NCBI RefSeq assembly: GCF_900070355.1
Contig: NZ_LN849456.1
Span: 1-64,000, forward strand
Direction: 5' to 3'
DNA from: Devriesea agamarum
GTDB taxonomy: Bacteria > Actinomycetota > Actinomycetes > Actinomycetales > Dermabacteraceae
DNA length: 64,000 nucleotides
In this document: one piece after another, positions 44,091 through 54,626 of the stretch
Layout: each line of letters begins with the position of its first letter
Numbering within the stretch: the stretch's first letter is position 1
Position numbers and translations under genes: made by a program
The notes under the pieces: generated by a model
The model's database searches: none
What the model saw: the letters and a program-made list of their open reading frames with translations, nothing else
What the model was told of the DNA's origin: nothing

Positions 44091-45811
44091 TGCATGGCTC
44101 CGACGAGAACCGACAGTGGCACCGACCCCAAAGCCAGTGCCCGGGCGTGGAATGTCGGTGCATCCTCACCGCGCGCAGCTGACGTACGGCGCAAAGACTC
44201 CCAGATGCGTTGTCCGATTTTGTACGACGGGGCCTGCCCCGCCCATCCGAGATAACGGTGCAGTTCAAAGCGCTGGTGAGCCTCTTCTAATCCCCAGTGA
44301 CGGCTCATGAAGTCCCAGGCTTTCTCGTACGTCCATTCGCCACCGCCGATTTCTTGGGGCGCGGGAAGCTCACAGTGCAGGCCGATGTCGAGGACCACTC
44401 GGCCGGCGCGCATTCGCTGAGCATCTAGCATGCCGAAGCGGTCCCCGTCATCGCTGAGGTAGCCCAGTTGTTCCATGAGGCGTTCGGCGTACAGTGCCCA
44501 TCCCTCACCGTGCCCGGCGACCCAGCAATCCAGTGCGCGCCAGCGATTGACCGTCTTAGCGCCGAGCACCTGCGTGGACAGTTGCAGGTGATGGCCGGGC
44601 ACACCCTCGTGGTAGACGGTCGTGGCCTCTGCCCAGGTCTGGAAGGTATCCACTCCCTTGGGGACGTCCCACCACATGCGGCCCGGGCGAGAGAAGTCCT
44701 CGCTCGGACCGGTGTAGTAAATGCCTCCCGAGCCGGTCTCGGCAATGCAACACTCCAGCTTCATCAGTGGATCCGGAATGTCGAAGTGCACACCCCGCAG
44801 ATCAGCAAGAGCCTTATCCGATAGGTCCTGCATCCAACGCTGCAGGGCGTGTGTTCCGTGCAAGGTTCGTGAGGCATCAGCCATCAGCACTCGCCGTGCG
44901 GCGGCAATGGGATCCTGGTCGGCGTCAAGATCTTCCCCAGCGGCAGACAGAATCCTCCGGGCGACGTCCTCTTGTTCGGCGACGATCTGCGCAAGCTCGT
45001 TCATGCCCCACGCATAGGTTTCGTCCAGGTCAACCTGCATTCCAAGATGCTGCCTAGAGAACAGGGAGTAAAGTTCCCGCCCCACCGCGTCCTTGGCGTG
45101 GCCGCGGGGAACCAAGGTGTCAAAAACTTTAGCGAGGTGGTCGTAAGCCTTGCGGGCAATGGTTACCGCCTCGGTGAGGTCAGCACGAAGGCTCTCATCA
45201 AGGCCCTCGACCGACTCAGCGTTACGTGGGAGCGTTGCGAATTTACTGGGGAGCGTTGCGAAAAACCCATCCTTCGCGGCGTAGGAACGGCACTGTTCAG
45301 CTGCCAGCGTGAGTTGCCGCTGAGAAGAGATCACACCGCGATCAGCTGCATAGTTCAGCGAGGCTTCCAGGGATTCGGTCGCCTCACCAGTACGGCTCAG
45401 GCGCTTGGCGATGACCGCCCAGTCCTTGGCCGTCGCCTGCGGCATCAGATCGTAGACCTGCCGAATATCCTGGATAGGAGAGGCAATATTGTTGATCTGC
45501 GAATGTGGAATAAGGGCCTCGGCCATTTCAATCTCAAGACCTAAACGCTCTGACATGGCCGCACGGGTGACCCGGTCGACGTCATCGGCATCCTCGACGT
45601 CATCCAGCCGGCGCAGAAAGTCGCGGCTTAAGTCTGTTCGGGTCTCGATGGCTTCTGGAGAGAAAAGCGTGATGTCCTCGTCATATCCCGGGATCCCGGA
45701 CGAGGTAGCGAAATATGGATTAAGACGCGCCTTCGCGTCGAGATAGTCATTGGCCAGGGCATCGAGCGCGGATTGTTCACGTGGCGGGGCAGAAGCGCTA
45801 TCGGTGGTCAT
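44087..45811 (-). CDS. DUF885-family putative metallopeptidase
   Basis: Protein of 574 residues, mostly helical. It has the zinc-site motif VYHEGVPGHHLQL and the downstream GHGEGWALYAERLMEQLG, both diagnostic of DUF885, a family related to M32/gluzincin peptidases. It lacks a signal peptide, so it is cytosolic. It sits between accE and maf in a carboxylase operon, as in other actinobacteria, but any link to carboxylation is unknown. Confidence 0.9.
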   Translation of the reverse strand: MTTDSASAPPREQSALDALANDYLDAKARLNPYFATSSGIPGYDEDITLFSPEAIETRTDLSRDFLRRLDDVEDADDVDRVTRAAMSERLGLEIEMAEALIPHSQINNIASPIQDIRQVYDLMPQATAKDWAVIAKRLSRTGEATESLEASLNYAADRGVISSQRQLTLAAEQCRSYAAKDGFFATLPSKFATLPRNAESVEGLDESLRADLTEAVTIARKAYDHLAKVFDTLVPRGHAKDAVGRELYSLFSRQHLGMQVDLDETYAWGMNELAQIVAEQEDVARRILSAAGEDLDADQDPIAAARRVLMADASRTLHGTHALQRWMQDLSDKALADLRGVHFDIPDPLMKLECCIAETGSGGIYYTGPSEDFSRPGRMWWDVPKGVDTFQTWAEATTVYHEGVPGHHLQLSTQVLGAKTVNRWRALDCWVAGHGEGWALYAERLMEQLGYLSDDGDRFGMLDAQRMRAGRVVLDIGLHCELPAPQEIGGGEWTYEKAWDFMSRHWGLEEAHQRFELHRYLGWAGQAPSYKIGQRIWESLRRTSAARGEDAPTFHARALALGSVPLSVLVGAMQ

Positions 45812-45920
45812 ACGCGAAGTCTACGAAAAGAAGCGCGGCCAGTGCAGGCGTGACCGAAGTCAGATCCGACCATGCCCCGAAGGTTTAGAGCCGATGAGGT
45901 TTTAGCCGACTGCCCCGGGA

Positions 45921-46202
45921 CTAAAAGTGCGCAGAGAACTGCCAGGTTGCGGGGCCCGGGATTAAGGCGAGATGCCTAGCCCCGCGCATCCCGTATGCGC
46001 TCACACCCCATGCGGTGAGCGGGCCATCGGTGCGTTCGATGAGCTCCCGGGTTACGGCTTCTTCCCGCGAGATGGTCGAGAGTGCAGAGATAGCGACGGT
46101 GACAGCGACAAGCTCCTCGTCGGACATGGACCCTGACACCAGCTGGACAGCGGGGCTGACAGGATCGTGACCTGCCGCGTCATCCTTCGTTGAGACGGTC
46201 AC
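45921..46202 (-). CDS. accE: Acyl-CoA carboxylase epsilon subunit
   Basis: Small protein of 93 residues. GTG 46202 overlaps the accD stop (GTGA). The N-terminal [23 protein letters not shown] helix and the tail ending [11 protein letters not shown] match actinobacterial AccE/PccE, which stabilises the alpha-beta complex. A longer frame to 46319 overlaps accD and is rejected. Confidence 0.85.
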   Translation of the reverse strand: MTVSTKDDAAGHDPVSPAVQLVSGSMSDEELVAVTVAISALSTISREEAVTRELIERTDGPLTAWGVSAYGMRGARHLALIPGPATWQFSAHF

Positions 46203-47788
46203 AGCGGAATGTTCCCGTGCTTCTTGGGCGGAAGTGTCTCGCGTTTTGTGCGCAGTGCGCGCAGCGCTTTTGCGATTTCCACTCGTGTGGCGCGAGGGGA
46301 GATGACACCGTCTAGCCATCCTCGTTCAGCAGCGGTGTAGGGGGTCGCAAACTGTTCTTCGTACTCCGTCACTAACCGAGTGCGTTCTGCCTCCACATCC
46401 TCACCGTGCTCAGCCGCCGCCTTCAACGTCTGGCGGTGCAAAATATTGACGGCACCCTGGGCGCCCATCACCGCGAGCTGAGCGGTGGGCCACGCTAAGT
46501 TAATGTCGGCGCCCAGTTCCTTGGAGCCCATCACAATGTATGCGCCACCGTACGCTTTGCGGGTGATCAGTGTGATCAGTGGGACGGTTGCTTCCGCATA
46601 GGCGTAAATCAGCTTTGCTCCGCGACGAATAATGCCATCCCATTCCTGGTCGGTGCCCGGTAAGAATCCGGGGACATCCACCAAAGTCAGCACCGGAATG
46701 TTAAACGAGTCGCACAGTCGCACAAAGCGGGCGGCTTTCTCCGAGGCATCAATGTCGAGGGTTCCGGCAAAGTGGGCTGGTTGATTGGCGATAATGCCGA
46801 CGCTGTGTCCCTCAATCCGGCCAAATCCGACGACTACATTCTGGGCGAAAAGCGGGTGAACTTCTAAGAACTCTTGATCGTCAACAATGGTATGGATCAA
46901 CGTCTTCATGTCGTACGGCTGATTTGCCGAATCGGGGATTAGTGTGTCCAGTGCAATGTCGTCGGGCGTGAGTTCTTCGCTCAAAGCCACCGGATAGGAC
47001 GGAGGGGTCGACAGGTTATTGGGGGGAAAGTAACTGAGCAGGTCTTTCACGTACTCGATGGCTTCGTCCTCGTCGGGTGCCATGTAGTGTGCGACTCCGG
47101 ACCGGGTGGAATGCGTTTGTGCCCCGCCGAGTTCTTCAAAGCCGACGTCTTCGCCGGTCACCGTTCGGATCACGTCCGGGCCAGTGATGAACATGTGGGA
47201 GGTTTTCTCCACCATGACCACGACGTCTGTGATGGCGGGGGAGTATACGGCGCCACCGGCGGATGGACCCATGATCAGTGAAATCTGTGGGATCACCCCG
47301 GACGCACGGGTGTTGCGGCGGAAAATTCCGGCGAAGGCAGCTAAGGAGGCGACGCCTTCTTGGATACGTGCTCCGCCGCCGTCGAGGATGCCGATGATTG
47401 GAACCCCGGTGCGCATCGCGAGGTCTTGGATTTTTTGTACTTTCAACCCGTGGGCTTCACCCAGGGACCCACCAAAAACGGTGAAATCCTGAGAATATAC
47501 ACAGACTTGGCGACCATCAATGGTGCCGTAGCCGGTGACGAGTCCGTCGCCATATGGTCTGCGTCGATCCATACCGAATCCGCTGGCCTGGTGTCGAACG
47601 AACCGGTCGGTCTCGACAAATGAGCCCTCGTCGAGCAGATCATGAATGCGTTCGCGAGCGGTTTTCTTTCCGCGGGCATGCTGTTTTTCCACCGCGATAG
47701 CACTGGCTGCATGGACGGCTTCTTCTTCCCGGGTATGCAGGTCGGTGAGCCGGTCGGCTGTGCTGAGCGGTCGGGGTGCGTCGCTCAC
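46199..47788 (-). CDS. accD: Acyl-CoA carboxylase beta subunit (carboxyltransferase)
   Basis: Protein of 529 residues. It has [17 protein letters not shown], the oxyanion-hole GGARIQEGV and [11 protein letters not shown] in the N-half, and the C-half [13 protein letters not shown] and [15 protein letters not shown]. This is the propionyl/acetyl-CoA carboxylase beta type with both carboxyltransferase halves fused. GTG 47788 has AGGAG six bases upstream. With AccA and AccE it makes malonyl- or methylmalonyl-CoA; acyl preference cannot be read here. Confidence 0.94.
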   Translation of the reverse strand: MSDAPRPLSTADRLTDLHTREEEAVHAASAIAVEKQHARGKKTARERIHDLLDEGSFVETDRFVRHQASGFGMDRRRPYGDGLVTGYGTIDGRQVCVYSQDFTVFGGSLGEAHGLKVQKIQDLAMRTGVPIIGILDGGGARIQEGVASLAAFAGIFRRNTRASGVIPQISLIMGPSAGGAVYSPAITDVVVMVEKTSHMFITGPDVIRTVTGEDVGFEELGGAQTHSTRSGVAHYMAPDEDEAIEYVKDLLSYFPPNNLSTPPSYPVALSEELTPDDIALDTLIPDSANQPYDMKTLIHTIVDDQEFLEVHPLFAQNVVVGFGRIEGHSVGIIANQPAHFAGTLDIDASEKAARFVRLCDSFNIPVLTLVDVPGFLPGTDQEWDGIIRRGAKLIYAYAEATVPLITLITRKAYGGAYIVMGSKELGADINLAWPTAQLAVMGAQGAVNILHRQTLKAAAEHGEDVEAERTRLVTEYEEQFATPYTAAERGWLDGVISPRATRVEIAKALRALRTKRETLPPKKHGNIPL

Positions 47789-48098
47789 GATTGCTCCTGA
47801 CTGGTCGTGCTCCCTCACGGGAGGGTGATAAAACGGGCCGGTCGGCACGCCGTGGGCTGGAAGTCCCGCGCTGTGCGGACGTGGCCCGCGACACGGAGAT
47901 ACTACGCTACGTCAGGTGCAGTGACCTGGTGCTCACCGCAGAATATCGCGATTATGGCTGTTCTTTTCGCAGGTGAGTATCAGCTTTTGGCAGATCAGTG
48001 TCAGCATCGCGGGGGATAGTAGGCCAACGGCGATAACTGCGACCAGAACAACCGTGGTAAGCAACGCCGGCAAAACGTCGGCACAGAGGAGAAATGTA
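47789..48098. other. Divergent intergenic region accD-birA
   Basis: A 310-bp region without a convincing gene. It must hold the promoters of the carboxylase operon (leftwards) and birA (rightwards). No BirA-type operator was recognised, in line with BirA lacking a DNA-binding domain. Confidence 0.5.
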
Positions 48099-49070
48099 GT
48101 GGTCGAGAGCGAGGCGAGCGCAGTGGCTAAAGGTTTGTTTTCTGATGGATGCGCGTCGGGGTATGAGGCGGCGGATCAGGTCTCACGGGATGGGACTGTT
48201 CAGGATGGTGTGATCATGTTGCCGTCGGCGCGCTCGACTATGGATGAGGCGTTTGAACACTGCGCGGAGCGTGCTGGGAACGTCGGCGATGCGATCACGG
48301 TCGCGACCTGGAATCAGACCCATGGGCGCGGGCGTGCGGGACGGGCGTGGATGAGTCGTCCTGGCGACATGCTGGCCTTGACGAGGGCGTGGCGTTCGTC
48401 AATAGATCGTGCCCACTGGGGTTGGTATCCGCTGATCGGAGCGCTTGCAGTGTGTGAGGCGCTGTCGGGAGATGAGGGATTGTTGGCGGCGTCGGCATCG
48501 GCTGGGGCAGCTAGGGGCGAGGCCTGTCCGGGGACGCCGAAAACGGTGGCGGTGAAGTGGCCCAATGATGTTCTGGTTGAGGATTCCACCCCTGCGGGCC
48601 CGGTGCCCGGGTTCGGCAAGATTGCCGGGGTTCTCGCCGAGGTACGCGATGGGGTGCTCGCTCTCGGGATTGGAATCAATATGAACGATGCGCCGGTGGC
48701 TGGTTCAACCAGTCTTGCGCGGGCGAGCGGTTTGTCGAGCTGTGCGGGCGGAGATCAATTGAGGGCTGAGGTTCTTACCCGGATTACCTCTGCGCTTAAT
48801 TCCAATATTGCGACGTACGAACGCTATGCGGGCGATCCCTCGCGGTCGGGACACCTCACCCGCTATGGTGAGAGGTGCATCACAATAGGAATGGAAGTGG
48901 TGATTGTGCTGGACGACCACGGAATAGGTGTATCAGGTAGTGAAGCCCTTGAAGGGCGTGCAGTGGGGATAGATCTCAGCGGGGCCCTCCTGGTGGAAAC
49001 CTCCGAAGGATGCCAGGTCATTACGGCGGGGGATGTTGCGCGAGTGCGCCCCGTGGGGTGTGAGCGCTGA
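48099..49070 (+). CDS. birA: Biotin--[acetyl-CoA-carboxylase] ligase
   Basis: Protein of 323 residues. The biotin site GRGRAGRAWMSRPGDML, KWPNDVLVE and FGKIAGVLAEVRDG, then GIGINMND, are all seen. It has no N-terminal helix-turn-helix, so it is a ligase only, not a repressor. Insertions near residues 140-175 make it longer than the ~270 usual. GTG 48099 follows GAGGAG. It is divergent from accD and would biotinylate AccA Lys556. Confidence 0.92.
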   Translation: MVESEASAVAKGLFSDGCASGYEAADQVSRDGTVQDGVIMLPSARSTMDEAFEHCAERAGNVGDAITVATWNQTHGRGRAGRAWMSRPGDMLALTRAWRSSIDRAHWGWYPLIGALAVCEALSGDEGLLAASASAGAARGEACPGTPKTVAVKWPNDVLVEDSTPAGPVPGFGKIAGVLAEVRDGVLALGIGINMNDAPVAGSTSLARASGLSSCAGGDQLRAEVLTRITSALNSNIATYERYAGDPSRSGHLTRYGERCITIGMEVVIVLDDHGIGVSGSEALEGRAVGIDLSGALLVETSEGCQVITAGDVARVRPVGCER

Positions 49071-49071
49071 T

Positions 49072-50421
49072 ATGGACGTTGCTCTGAGCGATAAGCGGCT
49101 AGTGTCATCGACAGTAGATAATCCGTTAGCGGAAAATAACTCATCAACCGGTAATTCGTCGGGAGATCATACGTCAAGCGATAATTTCCCAACCGCCCAT
49201 CAGTCGCCTGACAAGTCGCTTGATAAGTTGCCCGATCGGTTGCCACAGGCAGACAATGCCGCACCAGCAGAGCTGGCAGCGGCGGTCAACGACGACGTGG
49301 AGATTGATAAGGCGGATGATTTAAACTCCTCATCAGATTCCCAGGATGTTTCGGACGGGGATAGCGACACCGATACCAGCGGTTTTAATAAACGTTTTAT
49401 GCGGGTTCGGCGAGCAGTGAGTGCAGTCGAGCGTTTGCTTCTGCACGGATCGCGCGAATACTCGCGGGGGGAACTCGCGCATCGCCGGGGGATTCCAGAA
49501 AAACTGTCAAAAATCTATTGGCGCTCGATGGGCTTTACCAATGTCGATGACGATGTTGCGGTCTTTACCGACGAAGACGCCGACGCTATCGCCGAACTCG
49601 CCGAGCTGGTTGCCGACGGCACGGTGACTGAGCGAACCTTTGCAAACCTCACCCGCGGTCTCGGTTTTCATATGGGCCGTCTGGCCATGTGGGAAACCGA
49701 AGCACTGGTCGAGGAATACAAACGAGAGGGCATGCCCGATGCTGAAGCCCGCCTGCGCATGCTCGATGCGATGCCCGACATGATCGACCTGATGGAAGCC
49801 CAGGCACTATATGTGTTCAGGCGGCAACTGGCCGCCTACACGGCGCGCGCCGGAGCCGAAATCTTGCAAGCCGGGGAAGGGGACAACGACGACGCGATGC
49901 CGCTTCTGCGGGCAGTCGGGTTCGCAGACCTCGTCTCGTTTACCCGCTTGGCACAGTCCCTCTCCGGCCATGAGCTAGCGGATGTGATCGGTGACTTCGA
50001 GTCTACGTGCCGCGACATTGTGTCTATCGGCGGCGGACGTGTGGTGAAAACAGTCGGCGACGAAATCATGTTCCTCGCCGATGCCCCAGAAGACGGGGTG
50101 CAAATTGCGTTATCTATTGCAGAAGCCCTCACCGCAGACGATGACATGCCCGATGTGAGAGTCGGACTGTCCTGGGGCAGCATGTTCTCCCGGTTTGGTG
50201 ACGTGTTCGGCCCGACCGTTAATCTCGCCGCCCGGCTCGAAGGCATTGCGATGCCGGGAACGGTGCTTATAGACCAGGCGGCGGCCACCGCCGTTGAAGA
50301 AGCCCTACCAGGGGCATTTGTGTTGGAAAGGCTTGGTGAACGCGAATTGCAAGGCATCGGCGCTGTCCATCCGTATCTAGTCCGACGGGGTGCTTCCCGC
50401 GGTATCGACCTCGACGCGTGA
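49072..50421 (+). CDS. Class III adenylate/guanylate cyclase
   Basis: Protein of 449 residues. An acidic, Ser-rich disordered N-terminus (about 1-105) is followed by a helical region (about 110-270) with a MerR-like YSRGELAHRRGIPEKLSKIYWRSMGF, then the cyclase domain. Metal-binding Asp286 (VGFADLVSFT) and Asp330 (KTVGDEIMF) are present, as is FGPTVNLAARLEG. This architecture is known for mycobacterial cyclases with a regulatory N-domain. It starts two bases after birA. Product (cAMP or cGMP) is not certain. Confidence 0.88.
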   Translation: MDVALSDKRLVSSTVDNPLAENNSSTGNSSGDHTSSDNFPTAHQSPDKSLDKLPDRLPQADNAAPAELAAAVNDDVEIDKADDLNSSSDSQDVSDGDSDTDTSGFNKRFMRVRRAVSAVERLLLHGSREYSRGELAHRRGIPEKLSKIYWRSMGFTNVDDDVAVFTDEDADAIAELAELVADGTVTERTFANLTRGLGFHMGRLAMWETEALVEEYKREGMPDAEARLRMLDAMPDMIDLMEAQALYVFRRQLAAYTARAGAEILQAGEGDNDDAMPLLRAVGFADLVSFTRLAQSLSGHELADVIGDFESTCRDIVSIGGGRVVKTVGDEIMFLADAPEDGVQIALSIAEALTADDDMPDVRVGLSWGSMFSRFGDVFGPTVNLAARLEGIAMPGTVLIDQAAATAVEEALPGAFVLERLGERELQGIGAVHPYLVRRGASRGIDLDA

Positions 50422-50434
50422 GGCGGGACGTATC

Positions 50435-51142
50435 ATGGTCGCTGTGACTCGCTTACTTCTCGTTGAGGACGATTCAGCTATCGCCGAACCGTTGTCCCGC
50501 GCACTCGACCGCGAGGGGTATGCGGTAACGCGCGCGTCTCGCGGTATCGATGCCCTGACCATTGCCGCGGACGAGGAACCCATCGACTTTGTGATCCTCG
50601 ATCTCGGTCTACCCGATATTGACGGGCTGGAAGTATGCCGCCGTCTACGCAAAGGCGGGCTCGAAGTTCCCATCCTGGTGCTCACGGCACGAGCCGATGA
50701 AGTGGACGCCGTGGTCGGGCTGGACGCCGGAGCCGATGACTACGTCACCAAGCCATTTCGACTCGGTGAACTGCAAGCGCGCATCCGGGCCCTGCTGCGT
50801 CGGGCTCAGGTCGCGGAAGATTCCAGCAGCGGTCTGAGCGTTAACGGGGTGGAACTCGACGTGGCTGCCCGCCGGGCTTTTGTGGACAACGAAGAGATTT
50901 CGTTATCTGCCAAGGAGTACGATCTGCTCACCGTGCTGGTGCGAGAAGCGGGCAGTGTGGTGACCCGCGAAGACTTAATGCGTGAAGTGTGGGGCGCTGA
51001 ATGGTGGGGCTCCACCAAAACGCTCGACATGCACGTGTCCTGGCTGCGCAGAAAACTGGGTGACGACGCTACGTCGCCGCGTCGCATCACGACGGTGCGC
51101 GGCGTGGGATTCCGGTTCGAGCAGAGCTCCTCCGAAAGCTGA
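50435..51142 (+). CDS. OmpR-family response regulator
   Basis: Protein of 235 residues. The receiver domain has LLLVEDD, phospho-acceptor Asp in VILDLGLPD (about residue 52), VLTARAD and the Lys of VTKPF. The C-terminal winged helix has SLSAKEYDLLTVLVREAG and WLRRKLGDD...TVRGVGFRF. ATG 50435 is preferred over upstream frames. It is followed nine bases later by the sensor kinase, so they form a two-component system of unknown signal. Confidence 0.94.
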   Translation: MVAVTRLLLVEDDSAIAEPLSRALDREGYAVTRASRGIDALTIAADEEPIDFVILDLGLPDIDGLEVCRRLRKGGLEVPILVLTARADEVDAVVGLDAGADDYVTKPFRLGELQARIRALLRRAQVAEDSSSGLSVNGVELDVAARRAFVDNEEISLSAKEYDLLTVLVREAGSVVTREDLMREVWGAEWWGSTKTLDMHVSWLRRKLGDDATSPRRITTVRGVGFRFEQSSSES

Positions 51143-51151
51143 GCCGCCCCC

Positions 51152-52585
51152 GTGCGTCAACGGGTCCTCCAAGCGACCATCGTCACCGTCATGCTCGCGG
51201 TTTTAATGCTTGGCATACCGCTGGGGTTTTCGTGGCTCAGAATTGTGGAAACGAACCTCAATGAGCAGGTTCGCAATATCAACACCCAGGTTCTGACCGA
51301 TGTGGATCGTGCAATCACGAACGGGCGCCCGATTGACCGGACCATGCTCCAGCGCTACGTCGATAACGAGCAAGATCTCAGCATCTACGTAGAAGTGACC
51401 TACGGCGACAATGTGATGAGCGCCGGAAACCCGTCTGGTGATAACCCCGTGACCACCACCGGCCTTGGCACCCAAGGCGAGCGGGTGAAAGTTTCGGTTC
51501 CTCGCTCCGATGTGAACGGGCATGTGGCCAGCGCGTGGGTGCTCATTATCGTGGCGGGCCTGTCGGCGATCTCGGTGGGCGTGTCGGTTGCGCTCTGGCA
51601 GGCCCAGCGGCTGTCGGCGCCGTTGTCGATGCTCACCAGGAGGGCAGAAGAACTCGGATCGGGTAGGGCGCGCGACTCGTGGACCCCGAGCGGGGTCGTC
51701 GAAATTGACACCGTGGCCGATGAACTGGCCAAGGCTGGGGCGCAGTTGGCTGAACGGCTTGCAGCTGAGAGTGCGCTCGCCTCCGATGCCTCCCATCAGC
51801 TACGCACCCCGCTCACCGCGCTCTCTATGCGGCTCGACGAAATTTTGGCGACCAGTTCCGAGGAATGGGTGCGCGAAGAAGCCCGGATCGCTCTGGAACA
51901 AATTGACCGTTTGACCACGGTGGTTCACGACCTGATTAACGCTCCTCGGTCCTCGCAGCGCAGGACCCCAGGCGTGGTTGAGCTTAATTCTGTGCTCACT
52001 CAGCAGAGCGAAGAGTGGTCCCCTGCATTTAAGGCGGCTCGCCGTGAGCTTCGCGTCCAAGTCCCGCACAGCGCTGCGGTGTGGGCGAGCGTTGGACCGC
52101 TCACCCAAGTCATCGCAACCCTGATCGAAAATTCACTGGTCCACGGTGATGGTCGCACCCTGGTGAAAGTCCGTCGCAATGAACGCTCGACGGTGGTTGA
52201 GGTCTCCGACGAAGGGGCGGGCATCGAACCTGGGCTCGGCAAACGCATCTTCGAGCGTTCGGTCTCGGGTCGTTCCTCTTCTGGCACCGGCGTGGGCTTG
52301 GCGCTGGCCAAAACTTTGGTGGAGGACGACGGTGGCCGTCTGGAGCTGCTCACCGAACGCCCGGCCACGTTTGGTGTCTTTTTGATTTCTGCTCCCGATG
52401 ATGATCACAGCGACGGGATGGACGATGAGATTCTAGGGACCTCGCCAGGGTCTTTAGCTCCTGAAGATCTTCCTGCTCGAGGTCGAGTGAGCCCCAGGAA
52501 ATCGCGTGGGGGTGCAGGCTCTCGCGGGAATAACGCAGGCAGTGATAAATCGGGTGCCCACAGCGGGCGAGATCATTCGCAATAG
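51152..52585 (+). CDS. Two-component sensor histidine kinase
   Basis: Protein of 477 residues. Two membrane segments (about 10-30 and 125-150) flank an extracytoplasmic loop. HAMP, then the H-box SDASHQLRTPLTAL, N-box IENSLVHGDG and G-boxes DEGAGIEPGL and GTGVGLALAK follow. The last ~60 residues are hydrophilic and Gly/Ser/Arg-rich. GTG 51152 lies nine bases after the regulator's stop. The loop gives no clue to the ligand. Confidence 0.93.
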   Translation: MRQRVLQATIVTVMLAVLMLGIPLGFSWLRIVETNLNEQVRNINTQVLTDVDRAITNGRPIDRTMLQRYVDNEQDLSIYVEVTYGDNVMSAGNPSGDNPVTTTGLGTQGERVKVSVPRSDVNGHVASAWVLIIVAGLSAISVGVSVALWQAQRLSAPLSMLTRRAEELGSGRARDSWTPSGVVEIDTVADELAKAGAQLAERLAAESALASDASHQLRTPLTALSMRLDEILATSSEEWVREEARIALEQIDRLTTVVHDLINAPRSSQRRTPGVVELNSVLTQQSEEWSPAFKAARRELRVQVPHSAAVWASVGPLTQVIATLIENSLVHGDGRTLVKVRRNERSTVVEVSDEGAGIEPGLGKRIFERSVSGRSSSGTGVGLALAKTLVEDDGGRLELLTERPATFGVFLISAPDDDHSDGMDDEILGTSPGSLAPEDLPARGRVSPRKSRGGAGSRGNNAGSDKSGAHSGRDHSQ

Positions 52586-52718
52586 CCGCCGGATAGCCGC
52601 TGGGACTGGCGCGGAGAGCTCGGTCCGTATTCGCGCGGGGTTGTGGTCCGCGCGGCGGAGATCACGGCGGATCTGGGCTTGTCAGCGTCTGATGCGCGCA
52701 GCCTCTAGGATTATCGCC

Positions 52719-53972
52719 GTGAGCCATACCCCTGCGGATGATCTAAACAGCCCTGAACGCCCTGTTAAGGCGCAGTCGGCAGTTGAGCCCACGGTGCTGG
52801 GTGGGGTCGCAGTCCGTCGTAAGCGCCCGGTGGTCGGTGTTGTGGGCGGTGGGCAGCTAGCCCGCATGTGCGTCGGTCCTGCGGCTGAACTCGGTATTGA
52901 ACTGCGGATTCTTGCCACTGATCCGGCAGAGTCAGCCGCCCAGGTCGCCGCTAAAGTCAGTATTGGGCGGCATGACGATGCGCAAGCCCTCACCCGCTTC
53001 AGCGAGGGTCTGGACGTGTTGACGTTCGATCATGAACACGTTCCCACCGACATCCTGCACGCTCTTCACAAGCGCGGGGTTGCGGTGCATCCCGGCCCAA
53101 ATGCCCTCATCCATGCGCAAGACAAACTCGTCATGCGTCGACGTCTCACCGAACTGGGCTACCCTTGCCCACGGTGGTGGGAGGCGCGCGAAGAGGCGGA
53201 TATTCGCCGGGCTTTAGCGCAGTGTCCGCAGGGCGTGGTGGTGAAAACTCCGCGCGGCGGTTACGACGGACACGGTGTGCGGGTCATTCAGCATCCCGAC
53301 GCCATCGCAGAGCTGAGGGCTTGGTGGGATAAGCACGACAGTCTTCTGGTCGAAGAAAAAGTGTCGTTTACGCGTGAACTTGCGGCCCAGGTGGCCCGGC
53401 GGCCACACGGAGACTGCCTGGCCTACCCGGTTGTGGAGACTGTTCAGCGCAATGGCGTGTGCTTTCAAGTCATAGCGCCTGCCCCCAAGCTGGAGACCGC
53501 TGTACATCAGCGGATCGCCGATCTGGCTCGGGCACTCGCCGATGATCTCGGCGTGGAGGGCATGCTCGCGGTGGAACTTTTTGAGCTTCCCGACGGGCGC
53601 GTGGTCATTGTGGAACTGGCGATGCGACCCCATAACTCAGGGCATTGGTCCATGGACGGGGCCGTGACCGGGCAGTTTGAACAACATCTGCGGGCGGTGC
53701 TCGATCTGCCTTTGGGGGATACCTCTTTGCGCTCGGACGTGAACGTCATGGTGAACCTGCTCGGCGATGAGGGAACGGATGTGGTGGCCGGGAGACAGCG
53801 CGCGATGCAGACCGATCCCGGTGTGAAGATTCACCTGTACGGTAAAGAGGTTCGGCCAGGACGCAAACTCGGCCATGTCACCGTGAGCGGATCTGACCTG
53901 GACGACGCGCTGCACCGAGCCCATGCTGCAGAACGCGCGCTGATCGCTCCAGCTTTCGGACACAGCTCATGA
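52719..53972 (+). CDS. purK: N5-carboxyaminoimidazole ribonucleotide synthase
   Basis: Protein of 417 residues, an ATP-grasp enzyme that carboxylates AIR. Signatures are VVGVVGGGQLARMC, LTFDHEHVPTDIL, HPGPNALIHAQDKLVMRR, KTPRGGYDGHGV and VELAMRPHNSGHW. GTG 52719 gives the family N-terminus after a ~35-residue tail; the frame's earlier start at 52506 overlaps the kinase and is rejected. purE follows. Confidence 0.94.
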   Translation: MSHTPADDLNSPERPVKAQSAVEPTVLGGVAVRRKRPVVGVVGGGQLARMCVGPAAELGIELRILATDPAESAAQVAAKVSIGRHDDAQALTRFSEGLDVLTFDHEHVPTDILHALHKRGVAVHPGPNALIHAQDKLVMRRRLTELGYPCPRWWEAREEADIRRALAQCPQGVVVKTPRGGYDGHGVRVIQHPDAIAELRAWWDKHDSLLVEEKVSFTRELAAQVARRPHGDCLAYPVVETVQRNGVCFQVIAPAPKLETAVHQRIADLARALADDLGVEGMLAVELFELPDGRVVIVELAMRPHNSGHWSMDGAVTGQFEQHLRAVLDLPLGDTSLRSDVNVMVNLLGDEGTDVVAGRQRAMQTDPGVKIHLYGKEVRPGRKLGHVTVSGSDLDDALHRAHAAERALIAPAFGHSS

Positions 53973-54092
53973 CTTTGCTAGGCGGGCCCATCGGACACTG
54001 CGTAGCCGACGTACGCATCCCTGCTCTAGTTTTTGCCCTATCTCACCCCTGTTGACCTCACTGATTGCGTGCTCACGCCGAAGGAGACTGTC

Positions 54093-54626
54093 ATGACCGT
54101 GACCGACCCCCAAAACCCTTCCCTCGCCCCGACTGTCGGGATCGTGATGGGCTCTGACTCAGACTTCGCGGTCATGCGTGAAGCCGCAGATATCCTCGCT
54201 GAGTTCGGTGTCCCGATCGAAATCGACGTGGTGTCAGCGCATCGGATGCCCGAAGACATGATCACGTGGGGCCGGGAAGCCGCTCAGAGGGGGCTGCGTG
54301 TGATCATCGCCGGAGCGGGGGGAGCAGCGCATCTGCCGGGAATGCTCGCGGCTTTGACGCCGCTGCCTGTGATCGGGGTGCCGGTGCCGCTCAAGCATCT
54401 CGACGGGATGGATTCACTGCTGTCTATAGTGCAGATGCCAGCGGGCGTGCCGGTGGCGACGGTTTCGATCGGTGGCGCCCGCAATGCGGGCCTGCTCGCT
54501 GTGCGCATTCTGGCTTCTGGGGTCGACGATGACGCGCTGGTTCTGCGTGAGCGCATGACGCGGTATCAGACGCAGCTGCGGGCGCTGGCGCGTCGTAAAG
54601 GGGAAACGCTGCGCGCATCCCTTTAG
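54093..54626 (+). CDS. purE: N5-carboxyaminoimidazole ribonucleotide mutase
   Basis: Protein of 177 residues. It has [16 protein letters not shown], the catalytic [24 protein letters not shown] and [30 protein letters not shown]. It moves the carboxyl group of N5-CAIR to make CAIR, after PurK. ATG 54093 has AAGGAG six bases upstream. Its stop codon (TAG 54624-54626) lies inside the first unit of a 15-bp tandem repeat. Confidence 0.95.
   Translation: MTVTDPQNPSLAPTVGIVMGSDSDFAVMREAADILAEFGVPIEIDVVSAHRMPEDMITWGREAAQRGLRVIIAGAGGAAHLPGMLAALTPLPVIGVPVPLKHLDGMDSLLSIVQMPAGVPVATVSIGGARNAGLLAVRILASGVDDDALVLRERMTRYQTQLRALARRKGETLRASL

Noticed and set aside
43299-44310. Overlapping plus-strand frames opposite maf
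   Set aside because: Antisense shadows of maf and DUF885, which have clear motifs.
48099-49070. BirA as biotin repressor
   Set aside because: No N-terminal helix-turn-helix; ligase only.
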